Of a stretch of 64,000 nucleotides of DNA, positions 43,236-51,315 are shown one piece after another. The stretch covers positions 15,778-79,777 of the forward strand of contig CALJKL010000079.1 in NCBI GenBank assembly GCA_937973555.1, written 5' to 3'. Under the pieces are notes generated by a model that worked only from the letters and a program-made list of their open reading frames with translations, was not told the DNA's origin and did no database searches. This DNA is from an uncultured Flavobacteriales bacterium. Lineage in GTDB: Bacteria; Bacteroidota; Bacteroidia; Flavobacteriales; Weeksellaceae. Within the stretch, counting starts at the first letter, position 1. Each line of letters opens with the position of its first letter. The position numbers and the translations under genes were made by a program.

Positions 43236-44578
43236 TGATTCAACCTAAAAAGATCCTCATCATTTCTTATTACTGGCCTCCAGCAGGGGGACCAGGTGTG
43301 CAACGTTGGCTGAAATTCGTGAAATATCTACCGGAATTTGGTTGGGAACCCACGGTGTTCATTCCTGAAAACCCTAGTTATCCCATTGTAGATGAAACGC
43401 TTCAGAAAGAAGTTCCCAAGAACTTAAAAATGATCAAGACCAAAATTTGGGAACCTTATCAATTGGCGGAAAAATTTGGCAAAGACAATAAAAAATTCAA
43501 AGCCGGGCAGTTTGATGTTGGCAACAACCAATCTTGGAAATCCAAACTTTCCATTTTTATAAGAGGCAATTTCTTTATACCCGATGCAAGGATTTTTTGG
43601 GTAAAACCTTCGGTAGAATTTTTAGAAAAATACCTGAAGACGAATCACTATGATGTATTGGTGACCACTGGACCACCCCATTCTTTGCACCTCATTGGTT
43701 TAGAACTTAAAAAAAAGATGCCTCATCTGAAATGGATGGCAGATTTCCGAGACCCATGGACAGAAATATCCTATTATAAGCATCTTAAACTGACGAATTT
43801 TGCCGATAAAAAGCATAGAAAATTAGAAGAACAGGTGTTTCAAAATGCTGACATCACGTTGGCGACCAGCTATACCGATGCAGAAAACTTTAGAAAAAAA
43901 GGAGCGAATGCCTTTTGTGTGACCAATGGTTTTGATGAAGATGTAAAAGAGCAAAAAAGCGAAACTGCAAAACTGCAAAATGAAAGCGATATAGCGATTT
44001 CGCCACTTCACGATTTAACTTCAAAATTCACTTTAAGTTATATTGGGGTTTTGGAACAACTCAGAAATCCTGAAATCCTTTGGCAGACTTTATCTGAATT
44101 GGTGGAGGAAAACGAAGATTTCAAAAAAGATTTTGAACTGAAATTTGTAGGAAGATTAGACGATAAGATTCTTCAAACTATAGAAAATTCTTCTTTGAAA
44201 GACAATTTGCAAAACTTAGGATACCAAACGCATGACGTGGCTCTTCAGCACATGCAGAATTCTTCGGTGTTGTTGATGACCAATTTTCCACAAGATTCTT
44301 CAAAAGGCATCATTCCGGGGAAGATTTTCGAATATTTGGCTACGGGAAAAACCATCCTTTCTTTCGGACCAAAAGAGGCAGATGTGCAAAAGATTTTGGA
44401 AGAAACCAAAGCCGGAAAACATTTCGGGTACGAGGAAAAAGAAAGCCTGAAAAACTTTTTGCTAGATGCCTACCAACACTGGAAATCCGGAACATTAAAT
44501 ACCCGTTCAGAAAACATTGAACAATTTTCTAGAAAAAACCTGACCAAGAAATTAGTAGATTTATTAGAATATTTATAA
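43235..44578 (+). CDS. Glycosyltransferase family 4-like protein
   Basis: A 447-residue GT-B-fold glycosyltransferase. The N-terminal lobe begins KILIISYYWPPAGGPGVQRW with LKFVKYLPEFGWEPTVF. The C-terminal donor-binding lobe shows KFTLSYIGVLEQLRNPEIL, FVGRLDDKI and the conserved PGKIFEYLATGKTIL. The start overlaps the stop of the YfhO gene, indicating translational coupling. It probably transfers a sugar to a lipid-linked or surface glycan; donor and acceptor are unknown. Confidence 0.87.
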   Translation: MIQPKKILIISYYWPPAGGPGVQRWLKFVKYLPEFGWEPTVFIPENPSYPIVDETLQKEVPKNLKMIKTKIWEPYQLAEKFGKDNKKFKAGQFDVGNNQSWKSKLSIFIRGNFFIPDARIFWVKPSVEFLEKYLKTNHYDVLVTTGPPHSLHLIGLELKKKMPHLKWMADFRDPWTEISYYKHLKLTNFADKKHRKLEEQVFQNADITLATSYTDAENFRKKGANAFCVTNGFDEDVKEQKSETAKLQNESDIAISPLHDLTSKFTLSYIGVLEQLRNPEILWQTLSELVEENEDFKKDFELKFVGRLDDKILQTIENSSLKDNLQNLGYQTHDVALQHMQNSSVLLMTNFPQDSSKGIIPGKIFEYLATGKTILSFGPKEADVQKILEETKAGKHFGYEEKESLKNFLLDAYQHWKSGTLNTRSENIEQFSRKNLTKKLVDLLEYL

Positions 44579-44940
44579 AAATTGAAATTTATATGCATTT
44601 TTTACTTTCAATATTTCTATATCTTTTTCTATAATACAGCCTACATTGATTTTAAAAGTAAAAAAATTCTACCATCAACAATATTACTGGAAAATAAAAA
44701 TAGCGAAAGGGTTTATGAGGATTTCCAAGTTCTATATAAGAATAATTTCTACGCTTTATTTTGTAAATGGAATTCTAATTTCTTGAGGATTAAAATACAT
44801 TTAATTCTCGTCTTTTAATAAAGGTAAATTTCCTGCAACTTATGGTAATATTTATTTATTAACAATATTTTATATAAATTTCTCAAATTAACATCTTAAC
44901 TTTCTAGTATGATTTTAGTCAAACAATAAAATCCATTAGA
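44579..44940. other. AT-rich gap at the edge of the DUF2202 patch
   Basis: This 362-base stretch holds only the doubtful ORF at 44582-44818. The rest is very AT-rich, with no full TAnnTTTG match, hairpin or repeat that I can support. It marks the change from housekeeping genes to the more AT-rich DUF2202 patch. Confidence 0.5.
44582..44818 (+). CDS. Doubtful small ORF with possible signal anchor
   Basis: A 78-codon frame opens with TTG three bases after the glycosyltransferase stop. Its N-terminus is aromatic and hydrophobic, and the middle (STILLENKNSERVYEDFQVL) looks protein-like, unlike a random frame. No family is recognised, there is no ATG and no clear ribosome site. It could be a remnant of a longer gene or chance in AT-rich DNA. 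Confidence 0.25.
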   Translation: MKFICIFYFQYFYIFFYNTAYIDFKSKKILPSTILLENKNSERVYEDFQVLYKNNFYALFCKWNSNFLRIKIHLILVF

Positions 44941-45543
44941 ATGAAAATACAATATTTTACTTTAGTCATTTTTCTTGTTTTAGGAATGGTAATTTTCAGT
45001 AATTACACTTCTAATAAAACAAGTAAAAAAGACAATGCTTCTCTGCTTTATATTCTAGAAGAAGAAAAATTGGCAAGAGACGTCTACACGAATTTATATG
45101 AAAAATGGGAAATCAAACAATTCGGTAAAATTAAAGAGAGTGAACAAACTCACATAGAAAAAGTGCAAGAACTACTTGAAGCCAACAAAATTCCTTATCA
45201 ACTTTTACCCCAAGGGACTTTTAAAAACCAAGAACTTCAAAAATTGTACAATGATTTAATTTCAAAAGGAAGTATCTCTGAAATAGAAGCCTTAAAAGTA
45301 GGTGCAACCATTGAAGATGTAGACATCTTTGATTTACGAAGACTAAAAAAAGAAACTGATAATCAAGACATTATCTCTGTTTATAATTTTTTAGAATGTG
45401 CTTCTAAAAATCATATGAGAGCATTCAATCGTGGTTTAAATATGAGAGATGCAGATTACAAACCACAATTTATTTCATTATTAGATTTCCAAAAGATTAT
45501 TAATACAGAACACGAACAATGTGGTTTTCGAAACGGAATGTAA
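44941..45543 (+). CDS. DUF2202 ferritin-like protein A
   Basis: A 200-residue protein with an N-terminal membrane anchor or signal (about 4-22), then a DUF2202 domain. Likely di-metal ligands are visible: E in LEEEKLARDVY, E and H in SEQTHIEKV, E in GATIEDVDI, and H in SKNHMRAF. DUF2202 has a ferritin-like four-helix fold; its role is not settled. The frame ends in TAA at 45541, but the same frame continues for 20 more sense codons of Gly/Lys-rich sequence with two Cys (to 45606), so the C-terminus appears cut. A paralogue lies at 46075. Confidence 0.82.
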   Translation: MKIQYFTLVIFLVLGMVIFSNYTSNKTSKKDNASLLYILEEEKLARDVYTNLYEKWEIKQFGKIKESEQTHIEKVQELLEANKIPYQLLPQGTFKNQELQKLYNDLISKGSISEIEALKVGATIEDVDIFDLRRLKKETDNQDIISVYNFLECASKNHMRAFNRGLNMRDADYKPQFISLLDFQKIINTEHEQCGFRNGM

Positions 45544-45606
45544 TGGGATGGAAAAGGAAGAGGATTAGGCAAGGGGTCAGGAGGATGTCAAAGTAATTGT
45601 ATGTAA
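45544..45606 (+). pseudogene. In-frame Gly/Cys-rich tail beyond the DUF2202 A stop
   Basis: In the frame of the preceding gene, the codons after the TAA read WDGKGRGLGKGSGGCQSNCM and then stop. Seven of 20 residues are Gly and two are Cys, and both this composition and its perfect frame continuity are unlike random AT-rich DNA. It is either a tail lost through a nonsense change or one made by readthrough. Confidence 0.5.
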
Positions 45607-45618
45607 AAATAAAACATA

Positions 45619-45981
45619 GTGAAAACTTTCACTTCAATAATGCTCATTTTTATTATTTCGGTGCGTTCATATTTGCCGTTAGTAGATTATATAATTAATT
45701 ATGATTACATATCTACACAACTATGCGAAAATCGAAACAAACCAGAATTATTATGTAATGGAAAGTGTTACCTTAAAAAAGAACTTACACAAAATCTACC
45801 AACCAAAAATCAGCAATGTGAGTTTAAAATACAAAGTATTGACTTTTTCACACCTCAAGAAAACTTAACTTTAGAAGTAATTAATCATGAAAATTTTGAA
45901 AAAAAACAAATGACATTTCACCATTGCAAATTTTCAATACAAAGATATTATAAAGAATTTTTTCATCCTCCTTTGGTTTAA
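45619..45981 (+). CDS. Cys-rich small exported protein (CxGKC-type)
   Basis: A 120-residue protein starting with GTG at 45619. An N-terminal hydrophobic stretch (about 4-24) could be a signal or anchor. The motif C-x9-C-x3-C is at 36, 46 and 50 (QLCENRNKPELLCNGKCYLKK), followed by QQCEF and a late HHC. Similar small proteins with a CNGKC-like core occur in Bacteroidota, and a metal or redox role is plausible, but I know of no established function. It is placed between two DUF2202 paralogues, 75 bases after the first gene and 93 before the second. Confidence 0.65.
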   Translation: MKTFTSIMLIFIISVRSYLPLVDYIINYDYISTQLCENRNKPELLCNGKCYLKKELTQNLPTKNQQCEFKIQSIDFFTPQENLTLEVINHENFEKKQMTFHHCKFSIQRYYKEFFHPPLV

Positions 45982-46074
45982 AACTATTGCGATTTTTAAA
46001 GTTTTCTTAATCTAAAGATTTAAGTAAATCATTAAAAAAAATTAAAAAATTTTTAAACATTTAAAATTACATCA

Positions 46075-46710
46075 ATGAAAACTTTCATAAAAATAATATC
46101 TGCTGTAATTATTTTAGCAGGCTTAGTTCAATGTACTAGAGATTCTAGTGAAACAGAAAATTTACAAAATTCCACAAAATTTGCTGTTCTTCCAACAATT
46201 ACAAATGCTGAAACCAATAACTTGGCTTTTATGTTTGAAGAAGAAAAATTAGCAAGAGACACTTATACTTATCTCTATCAAAAATGGCAATTGATAGAAT
46301 TTGAAAACATTCAAAAAAGTGAACAATCCCATATGAATGCTGTTGAAAACCTTTTAATAAGATATAAAATTGCTTATCCTAAGTTAGAACAAGGGAAATT
46401 TCAAAATCAAGAATTACAAACACTTTATAATCAATTAATTGCAAAAGGAAGCATAAGCAATATTGATGCTTTAAAAGTAGGGGCAACGATAGAAGATGTA
46501 GATATAAAAGATTTAAGAAACTTAAGCGCTGAAACCACTAACCTACTGATTATGAATATTTACAGCAATTTAATGTGTGGTTCTAGAAATCATATGAGAG
46601 CGTTTTCCGGTTCACTTAAAAATATAGGAGTTACTTATCTTCCGCAATTTATTACTCAAGCAGAGTATGATGCCATCATCAATTCAGCTAATGAAAAATG
46701 TGGAAATTAA
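46075..46710 (+). CDS. DUF2202 ferritin-like lipoprotein B
   Basis: A 211-residue paralogue of the protein at 44941, with a lipoprotein signal ending in LVQC (Cys20). The DUF2202 ligand set is preserved: FEEEKLARDTY, SEQSHMNAV, GATIEDVDI and SRNHMRAF. It ends at EKCGN, exactly where protein A would end without its tail. The A and B proteins differ in anchoring (A helix-anchored, B lipid-anchored), which suggests two membrane faces or a recent duplication with divergence. A strong bidirectional terminator follows. Confidence 0.85.
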   Translation: MKTFIKIISAVIILAGLVQCTRDSSETENLQNSTKFAVLPTITNAETNNLAFMFEEEKLARDTYTYLYQKWQLIEFENIQKSEQSHMNAVENLLIRYKIAYPKLEQGKFQNQELQTLYNQLIAKGSISNIDALKVGATIEDVDIKDLRNLSAETTNLLIMNIYSNLMCGSRNHMRAFSGSLKNIGVTYLPQFITQAEYDAIINSANEKCGN

Positions 46711-46727
46711 TTTTGATTCAACATGAA

Positions 46728-46760
46728 AAAATCGGGAAGAAAATTCTTCCCGATTTTATT
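46728..46760. terminator. Bidirectional terminator between DUF2202 B and the CBS-like gene
   Basis: A 13-bp stem AAAATCGGGAAGA/TCTTCCCGATTTT (46728-46740, 46745-46757) with an AAAT loop. It closes the plus-strand DUF2202 B gene and the minus-strand gene ending at 46777. Confidence 0.85.
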
Positions 46761-46776
46761 TATTAATTGTTGCTTA

Positions 46777-47760
46777 TTAATCCAGCCAACCTTGTTCGCG
46801 CATCCAATCGTCATTGTAGATTTTGCCTACATATCGGGAACCGTGGTCATGTAACAGCACCACAATGATATCATCTTTGGTAAATTGATTTTGCATTTGC
46901 TTGATGGCAGAGATAGCACTTCCTGCAGAATAGCCACAGAAAATTCCTTCTTCCTTGGCGAGTTTTCGGGCATAGATGGCACCGTCTTTATCCGTTACTT
47001 TCTCGAAATGGTCTATTACAGACATGTCATAATTTTCAGGGATAATGTCTTCCCCAATACCTTCAGTAATATAGGTATAGGCATGATCATAATGGATTTC
47101 ACCAGTCTCATGGTACTCTTTCAAAATAGAACCATAAGTATCTACACCAATCACCTGAACTGCCGGTTTTTTTTCCTTGAAAAACTTACCACACCCCGTA
47201 ATGGTACCTCCCGTTCCCGCACCCACCACAAAATGCGTCAGTTTACCTTCCGTTTGAGCCCAAATTTCCGGAGCTGTAGATTCATAATGCGCTTGGCGGT
47301 TAGAAAGGTTATCGTATTGATTCACGTACCAGCCATTTTCTGTTTCTGTAGCCAATCTTTTAGAAACCGAATAATAAGAACGTGGGTCCGTAGGCTTCAC
47401 ATCAGTAGGACACACAATTACTTCTGCTCCTACCGCACGCAAAATATCGCATTTTTCTTTAGACTGCTTAGAGTTGGTCACAAAAATACACTTATATCCT
47501 TTGATGATAGCAGCCAAAGCCAATCCCATACCCGTATTTCCCGAAGTTCCTTCTATAATAGTTCCTCCAGGTTTTAGGCGACCGTCTTTTTCGGCATCTT
47601 CTATCATTTTAAGCGCCATGCGGTCTTTCACCGAATTGCCCGGGTTAAAGGTCTCCACTTTGGCCAAAACCAAAGCCGGGAAATCTTCTCCCAATACTTT
47701 ATTCAGTTTTATCAATGGCGTATTGCCAATGGTTTCTAGGATATTTCTAGCGTATTGCAT
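46777..47760 (-). CDS. Cystathionine beta-synthase/cysteine synthase-type PLP enzyme
   Basis: A 327-residue fold-type II PLP enzyme. The PLP lysine is K45 in NPGNSVKDR, the phosphate loops are GTSGNTGMGLA and GAGTGGTITG, and the C-terminal DHGSRYVGKIYNDDWM pattern is closer to the catalytic core of cystathionine beta-synthase than to CysK. No regulatory CBS domains follow. It makes cystathionine, cysteine or, as a side reaction, H2S. Its proximity to sulfur genes at 21-25 kb is not close enough to imply an operon. Confidence 0.85.
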   Translation of the reverse strand: MQYARNILETIGNTPLIKLNKVLGEDFPALVLAKVETFNPGNSVKDRMALKMIEDAEKDGRLKPGGTIIEGTSGNTGMGLALAAIIKGYKCIFVTNSKQSKEKCDILRAVGAEVIVCPTDVKPTDPRSYYSVSKRLATETENGWYVNQYDNLSNRQAHYESTAPEIWAQTEGKLTHFVVGAGTGGTITGCGKFFKEKKPAVQVIGVDTYGSILKEYHETGEIHYDHAYTYITEGIGEDIIPENYDMSVIDHFEKVTDKDGAIYARKLAKEEGIFCGYSAGSAISAIKQMQNQFTKDDIIVVLLHDHGSRYVGKIYNDDWMREQGWLD

Positions 47761-47820
47761 TTTTGTTTTTTATGAGCCCAAAAATACGATTTTAAAAATT
47801 GAGAAGCAAGACGGCAATTT

Positions 47821-49050
47821 CTAATTATACTTTATTGCCTTTACCGGAGAGATTTTAGAAATAAGGTAACTTGGAAGGATAAGGGCAATAGCAGACACCA
47901 ACAATATTCCTGAAGAAATCGCAAAAATATACACCGGATTTAGGTCTACGGGAACGGTACTTACATAGTAGTTTTCGGGGTTTAGTTTGATAAAGCCAAA
48001 GAAATGCTGCATCAGCAAAAGCCCCAAGCCAACAACGTTACCAATGAACAATCCTGGAACCATAATCAATAAAGTGTAGTTGATGAAAATCGCTCGGATT
48101 TGTCCATTGGTGGCACCCAGTGTTTTCAGCATGCCAATAGAATTGGTTCTTTCTATAATAAGAATAAGAAGCACCATAATGATGTTAATCACCACTACAA
48201 TGAGCATAATGGTTATGATAAGGGCAATATTAGTATCGAAAATATTGATCCAGTCTACAATTTGCGGGTATTTGTCTGTTGACTTTTCAGCGTAATTTTT
48301 ATAGCCAATAAGGCTTTCAATTTTCGGAAAAACCTCATCTATATTGTCTGTATTTTTCAGGAAAATGTCTATGCCTCCCACATCGTTTTTCGCCATATTC
48401 TGAATTTTACGCACATGGTTGATGTCTCCAATCACAAACAAGTCGTCTATCATTTTAATGTCGGTTTTGTAAATTCCCGAAACTTCAAATTTTCGATAAA
48501 TAGGCTTTTGATCTTCCTTGGAAAAAATAGCAACAATGCTGTCCTTGGGCTTCAAATGAAGGTCATCGGCAATTTTTTGGGACAGAATCACTTTGTTCAC
48601 ATAGCCTTCTTCATTAAAATTAGGAATTTCTCCGGCAACCATAAAATTCTCAAAACGTTCTGCATCAAAATCTTTGGCCACCCCCTTCAGAATAATACCG
48701 TCGAAATTGTCTTCAGTACGTAAAATCCCTGTTACTGTGGCATAAGACTGCGTGTCTTCCACTTCATCCAGTTGCTTTATCTTTTGGGTTTCTAGACCTT
48801 CACTGTTAAGCACAGAAGAGTTATAAGAAGAATTGCTTCTTGTAGATTTCACGGAAATATGCCCCGAAAAGTCTGCCATTCTGTTTTTGATGGCTTTTTT
48901 AGAACCCAGCCCTGTAGAAACCGTAATCAAAGAAACGATAACTCCTAGCGCTACAGAAAGCCTTCCAATAAAGACAATAACCCTAGAAAGATTATTTTTG
49001 TTATCTTTGGAAAGAGCAATTTTTTTAGAAAAATATAAAGGAAATTTCAA
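47821..49050 (-). CDS. LolC/E-type ABC transporter permease
   Basis: A 409-residue permease of the FtsX/MacB fold. The first helix is near 22-45, a large periplasmic domain spans about 50-265, and three more helices follow (about 270-300, 318-345, 370-395). The N-terminal SRVIVFIGRLSVALGVIVSL and the late ILIIERTNSIGMLKTLGA are typical of lipoprotein-release permeases. The start is TTG at 49050, and the divergent namZ starts at the same base. No ATPase (LolD) gene adjoins, so it must be encoded elsewhere. Confidence 0.83.
   Translation of the reverse strand: MKFPLYFSKKIALSKDNKNNLSRVIVFIGRLSVALGVIVSLITVSTGLGSKKAIKNRMADFSGHISVKSTRSNSSYNSSVLNSEGLETQKIKQLDEVEDTQSYATVTGILRTEDNFDGIILKGVAKDFDAERFENFMVAGEIPNFNEEGYVNKVILSQKIADDLHLKPKDSIVAIFSKEDQKPIYRKFEVSGIYKTDIKMIDDLFVIGDINHVRKIQNMAKNDVGGIDIFLKNTDNIDEVFPKIESLIGYKNYAEKSTDKYPQIVDWINIFDTNIALIITIMLIVVVINIIMVLLILIIERTNSIGMLKTLGATNGQIRAIFINYTLLIMVPGLFIGNVVGLGLLLMQHFFGFIKLNPENYYVSTVPVDLNPVYIFAISSGILLVSAIALILPSYLISKISPVKAIKYN
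48993..49009 (+). promoter_or_regulatory. Two -7 elements for namZ inside the LolE-like gene
   Basis: Two full TAnnTTTG matches, TATTTTTG (48993-49000) and TATCTTTG (49002-49009), lie 41-57 bases before the namZ ATG, inside the 5' coding part of the divergent permease gene. Confidence 0.45.
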
Positions 49051-50309
49051 TGTCCATGCGTTTAGATGTCAAAATTAAAGATTTAGTCCTTATCCTCCCA
49101 ATTATTTTTGGGTTTATAGCGTGTTCACCAACAAAAGTGGTAACCAATACGGCTACAAAACCTTCACCAATTGTTACAAAAACAGAAAAAATAAAGTCTT
49201 TGGATCATTGCTTCAAACCTGCAGCAGACCGCCCGGAATTGTATCTAAAAGCACTTAAAAACAAAACCGTTGCCGTAGTAGCCAACCAAACCAGTCTTTT
49301 GGCAGATAAAACACATTTGGTAGATTTTTTAGTGGCCAACAACATTAAAATCAAACATATTTTTGCGCCGGAACATGGTTTCCGTGGAACGGCTGATGCT
49401 GGAGAGCATGTGAAAAATGGTATTGATACCAAAACCGGATTGCCGATTATTTCGCTTTATGGAGACAACAAAAAGCCAAAACCGGAACAATTGCAAGGCG
49501 TAGATGTGGTATTGTTTGACATTCAGGATGTGGGCGTGCGTTTCTACACTTATATTTCTACCCTTACTTATATAATGGAAGCTGCTGCCGAAAACAATGT
49601 AGAAGTAATGGTTCTGGATCGGCCAAATCCAAATGACGGCTTCACAGACGGGCCAGTTCTAAAAGAAAAATGGACCAGTTTTGTGGGATTGCACCAAGTA
49701 CCTGTGGTATATGGCTTAACGATTGGTGAATATGGCAAAATGGTGAACGGTGAAAAATGGCTCAAAAATGGCATTCAGGTGAAATATACTTTGATTCCGA
49801 TGTTAGGATATCACAAAAAAGAGCACCATACCATTTCTGAAAAGCCTTCTCCCAATTTGCCGAATGACCAATCTATCAATCTTTATCCAAGCCTATGCTT
49901 CTTTGAAGGCACGCAAGTTTCTGTAGGCCGCGGAACAGATTTTCCTTTTCAAGTTTTTGGAAGTCCTTGGTTAAAAAATTATGAATTTACTTTCACTCCA
50001 AAACCTAATGCAGGAGCCAAAGATCCTTTCCTAAATGGGAAAATTTGCTTCGGAAAAGATTTGAGAAATCACCCGGAAATTAAAGACCATTTAGACTTAA
50101 GTTTTATTTTGGAAGCTTATAAAAATTTTGATAAAAAATCTCAAGATTTCTTTCTGAAAAACCTTTGGTTTGATACTTTGGCCGGAACAGATGAACTTCG
50201 TTTGCAAATCATTTCCGGGAAATCTGAAGAAGAAATCAGGAATTCCTGGAAAAAAGATTTGGAACAATTCGAAAAAATAAGAACAAAATACCTCATCTAC
50301 GAAAACTAG
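49050..50309 (+). CDS. namZ: NamZ-like exo-beta-N-acetylmuramidase (DUF1343, GH171)
   Basis: A 419-residue lipoprotein (lipobox GFIAC, Cys25) of the DUF1343 family. The founding member, B. subtilis NamZ/YbbC, removes terminal MurNAc from peptidoglycan fragments. Family motifs seen are VVANQTSLLADKTHLVDFL, FAPEHGFRG, PIISLYGDNKKP, LFDIQDVGVRFYTYI, VLDRPNPN and YGLTIGEYGKM. It probably acts at the cell surface in wall-fragment recycling. The ATG at 49050 is used, with 49056 as an alternative. Its gene and the permease gene start with no gap between them. Confidence 0.87.
   Translation: MSMRLDVKIKDLVLILPIIFGFIACSPTKVVTNTATKPSPIVTKTEKIKSLDHCFKPAADRPELYLKALKNKTVAVVANQTSLLADKTHLVDFLVANNIKIKHIFAPEHGFRGTADAGEHVKNGIDTKTGLPIISLYGDNKKPKPEQLQGVDVVLFDIQDVGVRFYTYISTLTYIMEAAAENNVEVMVLDRPNPNDGFTDGPVLKEKWTSFVGLHQVPVVYGLTIGEYGKMVNGEKWLKNGIQVKYTLIPMLGYHKKEHHTISEKPSPNLPNDQSINLYPSLCFFEGTQVSVGRGTDFPFQVFGSPWLKNYEFTFTPKPNAGAKDPFLNGKICFGKDLRNHPEIKDHLDLSFILEAYKNFDKKSQDFFLKNLWFDTLAGTDELRLQIISGKSEEEIRNSWKKDLEQFEKIRTKYLIYEN
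49070..49077 (-). promoter_or_regulatory. -7 element for the LolE-like gene inside namZ
   Basis: TAATTTTG on the minus strand (TAnnTTTG), 20 bases before the TTG at 49050, within the namZ signal-peptide codons. Confidence 0.4.
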
Positions 50310-50324
50310 TTTTTCAATTTACAA

Positions 50325-51110
50325 ATGGAGCTTTTTGCAGAATATCATTTACAGACTTTATTGGTTTTATCCGTTTTTGCATTTATAGCAGGTTTTCTGG
50401 ATGCTATTGTAGGCGGCGGCGGTTTGATACAGTTACCCGCATTATTGATCAACTTCCCAAAACTTCCTTTGCCGACGGTTTTCGGAACAAATAAAATAGC
50501 TGCCCTTTCTGGAACGAGCATTGCAGCATCTCAATATGCCAAAAGAATAAAATTCAACTGGAAGGTGCTTTTTTCTATCGCTGCCTTTTCATTTCTGTTT
50601 TCATTTCTAGGCGCTAAAACGGTGAGTTATATCCACTCAGAAGTTTTAAAGCCTTTGATTTTGATAATTCTCGTCATCATAGCCATTTATACATATCTCA
50701 AAAAGGATTTGGGTAATGTGCCAACTAAAAATTTAAGTACCGAAAAAAAAATGATTTTTGGAGGGATGATAGGCGCTGTAGTGGGTTTTTATGACGGATT
50801 TTTCGGTCCGGGAACGGGGAGTTTTTTCGTTTTGGCTTTTGTGGTCATTTTGGGATTTGATTTTCTTTCGGCATCAGCATATGCCAAAGTGGTGAACTGC
50901 GTTACCAATATCTCTGCCCTTATGGTTTTTATCAAAAATGGAAACTATCTTTTGGAAATCGCTTTATTGATGGCTGCTTTCAATATTGCTGGAAATTTTT
51001 TAGGAACAAAAATTGCCTTCAAAAAAGGCAATGGTTTTATAAGGATAATCTTTCTTGTGATTGTATTGCTGATGATTTTGAGATACAGCAAAGAGGTTTT
51101 CTTTTCTTAA
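50325..51110 (+). CDS. TSUP family (TauE/SafE) membrane transporter
   Basis: A 261-residue membrane protein with about eight hydrophobic segments and the TauE/SafE hallmarks: FAFIAGFLDAIVGGGGLIQLPALL at the N-terminus and GMIGAVVGFYDGFFGPGTGSF in the second half, shown here by the shared GFLDAIVGGGG and GFYDGFFGPGTG turns. The family exports or imports sulfur-containing anions such as sulfite, sulfoacetate or thiosulfate, or organic acids. The substrate is not known here. It follows namZ by 15 bases and overlaps the convergent small gene by 4 bases. Confidence 0.87.
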   Translation: MELFAEYHLQTLLVLSVFAFIAGFLDAIVGGGGLIQLPALLINFPKLPLPTVFGTNKIAALSGTSIAASQYAKRIKFNWKVLFSIAAFSFLFSFLGAKTVSYIHSEVLKPLILIILVIIAIYTYLKKDLGNVPTKNLSTEKKMIFGGMIGAVVGFYDGFFGPGTGSFFVLAFVVILGFDFLSASAYAKVVNCVTNISALMVFIKNGNYLLEIALLMAAFNIAGNFLGTKIAFKKGNGFIRIIFLVIVLLMILRYSKEVFFS

Positions 51111-51313
51111 TCGAAATGTTGCGGCGGCATTTTGTCGTTTTTGCTTCGGTTGTAAATATACATCCCAACGGTAAGGCCTACTACACCGCCAATCCCTTGC
51201 CATATTGCGCGGCTTAATCTATCTGCATTAGAATTCCCGATATAGTTCATTAAAAAAACAATGACGAAAGTAATCGCCAAAACCACCAAAAATTTATAAC
51301 TTTTTATTTCCAT
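51107..51313 (-). CDS. Small two-helix membrane protein
   Basis: A 68-residue protein with hydrophobic segments near 7-24 and 37-54, and a basic/polar tail (NRSKNDKMPPQHFD). No family is recognised. It is 2 bases downstream of the next minus-strand gene and likely closes the operon that begins with the thioredoxin-like gene. Its stop overlaps the transporter stop on the other strand by 4 bases. Confidence 0.6.
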   Translation of the reverse strand: MEIKSYKFLVVLAITFVIVFLMNYIGNSNADRLSRAIWQGIGGVVGLTVGMYIYNRSKNDKMPPQHFD

Positions 51314-51315
51314 TT

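Noticed and set aside
45541..45543. Selenocysteine or pyrrolysine recoding at the DUF2202 A stop
   Set aside because: The codon is TAA, which is used for neither; a nonsense change or plain readthrough is the only option.
46885..47577. 230-codon plus-strand frame inside the CBS-like gene
   Set aside because: Antisense to a well-supported PLP enzyme, Arg/Phe/Ser-rich with no domain.
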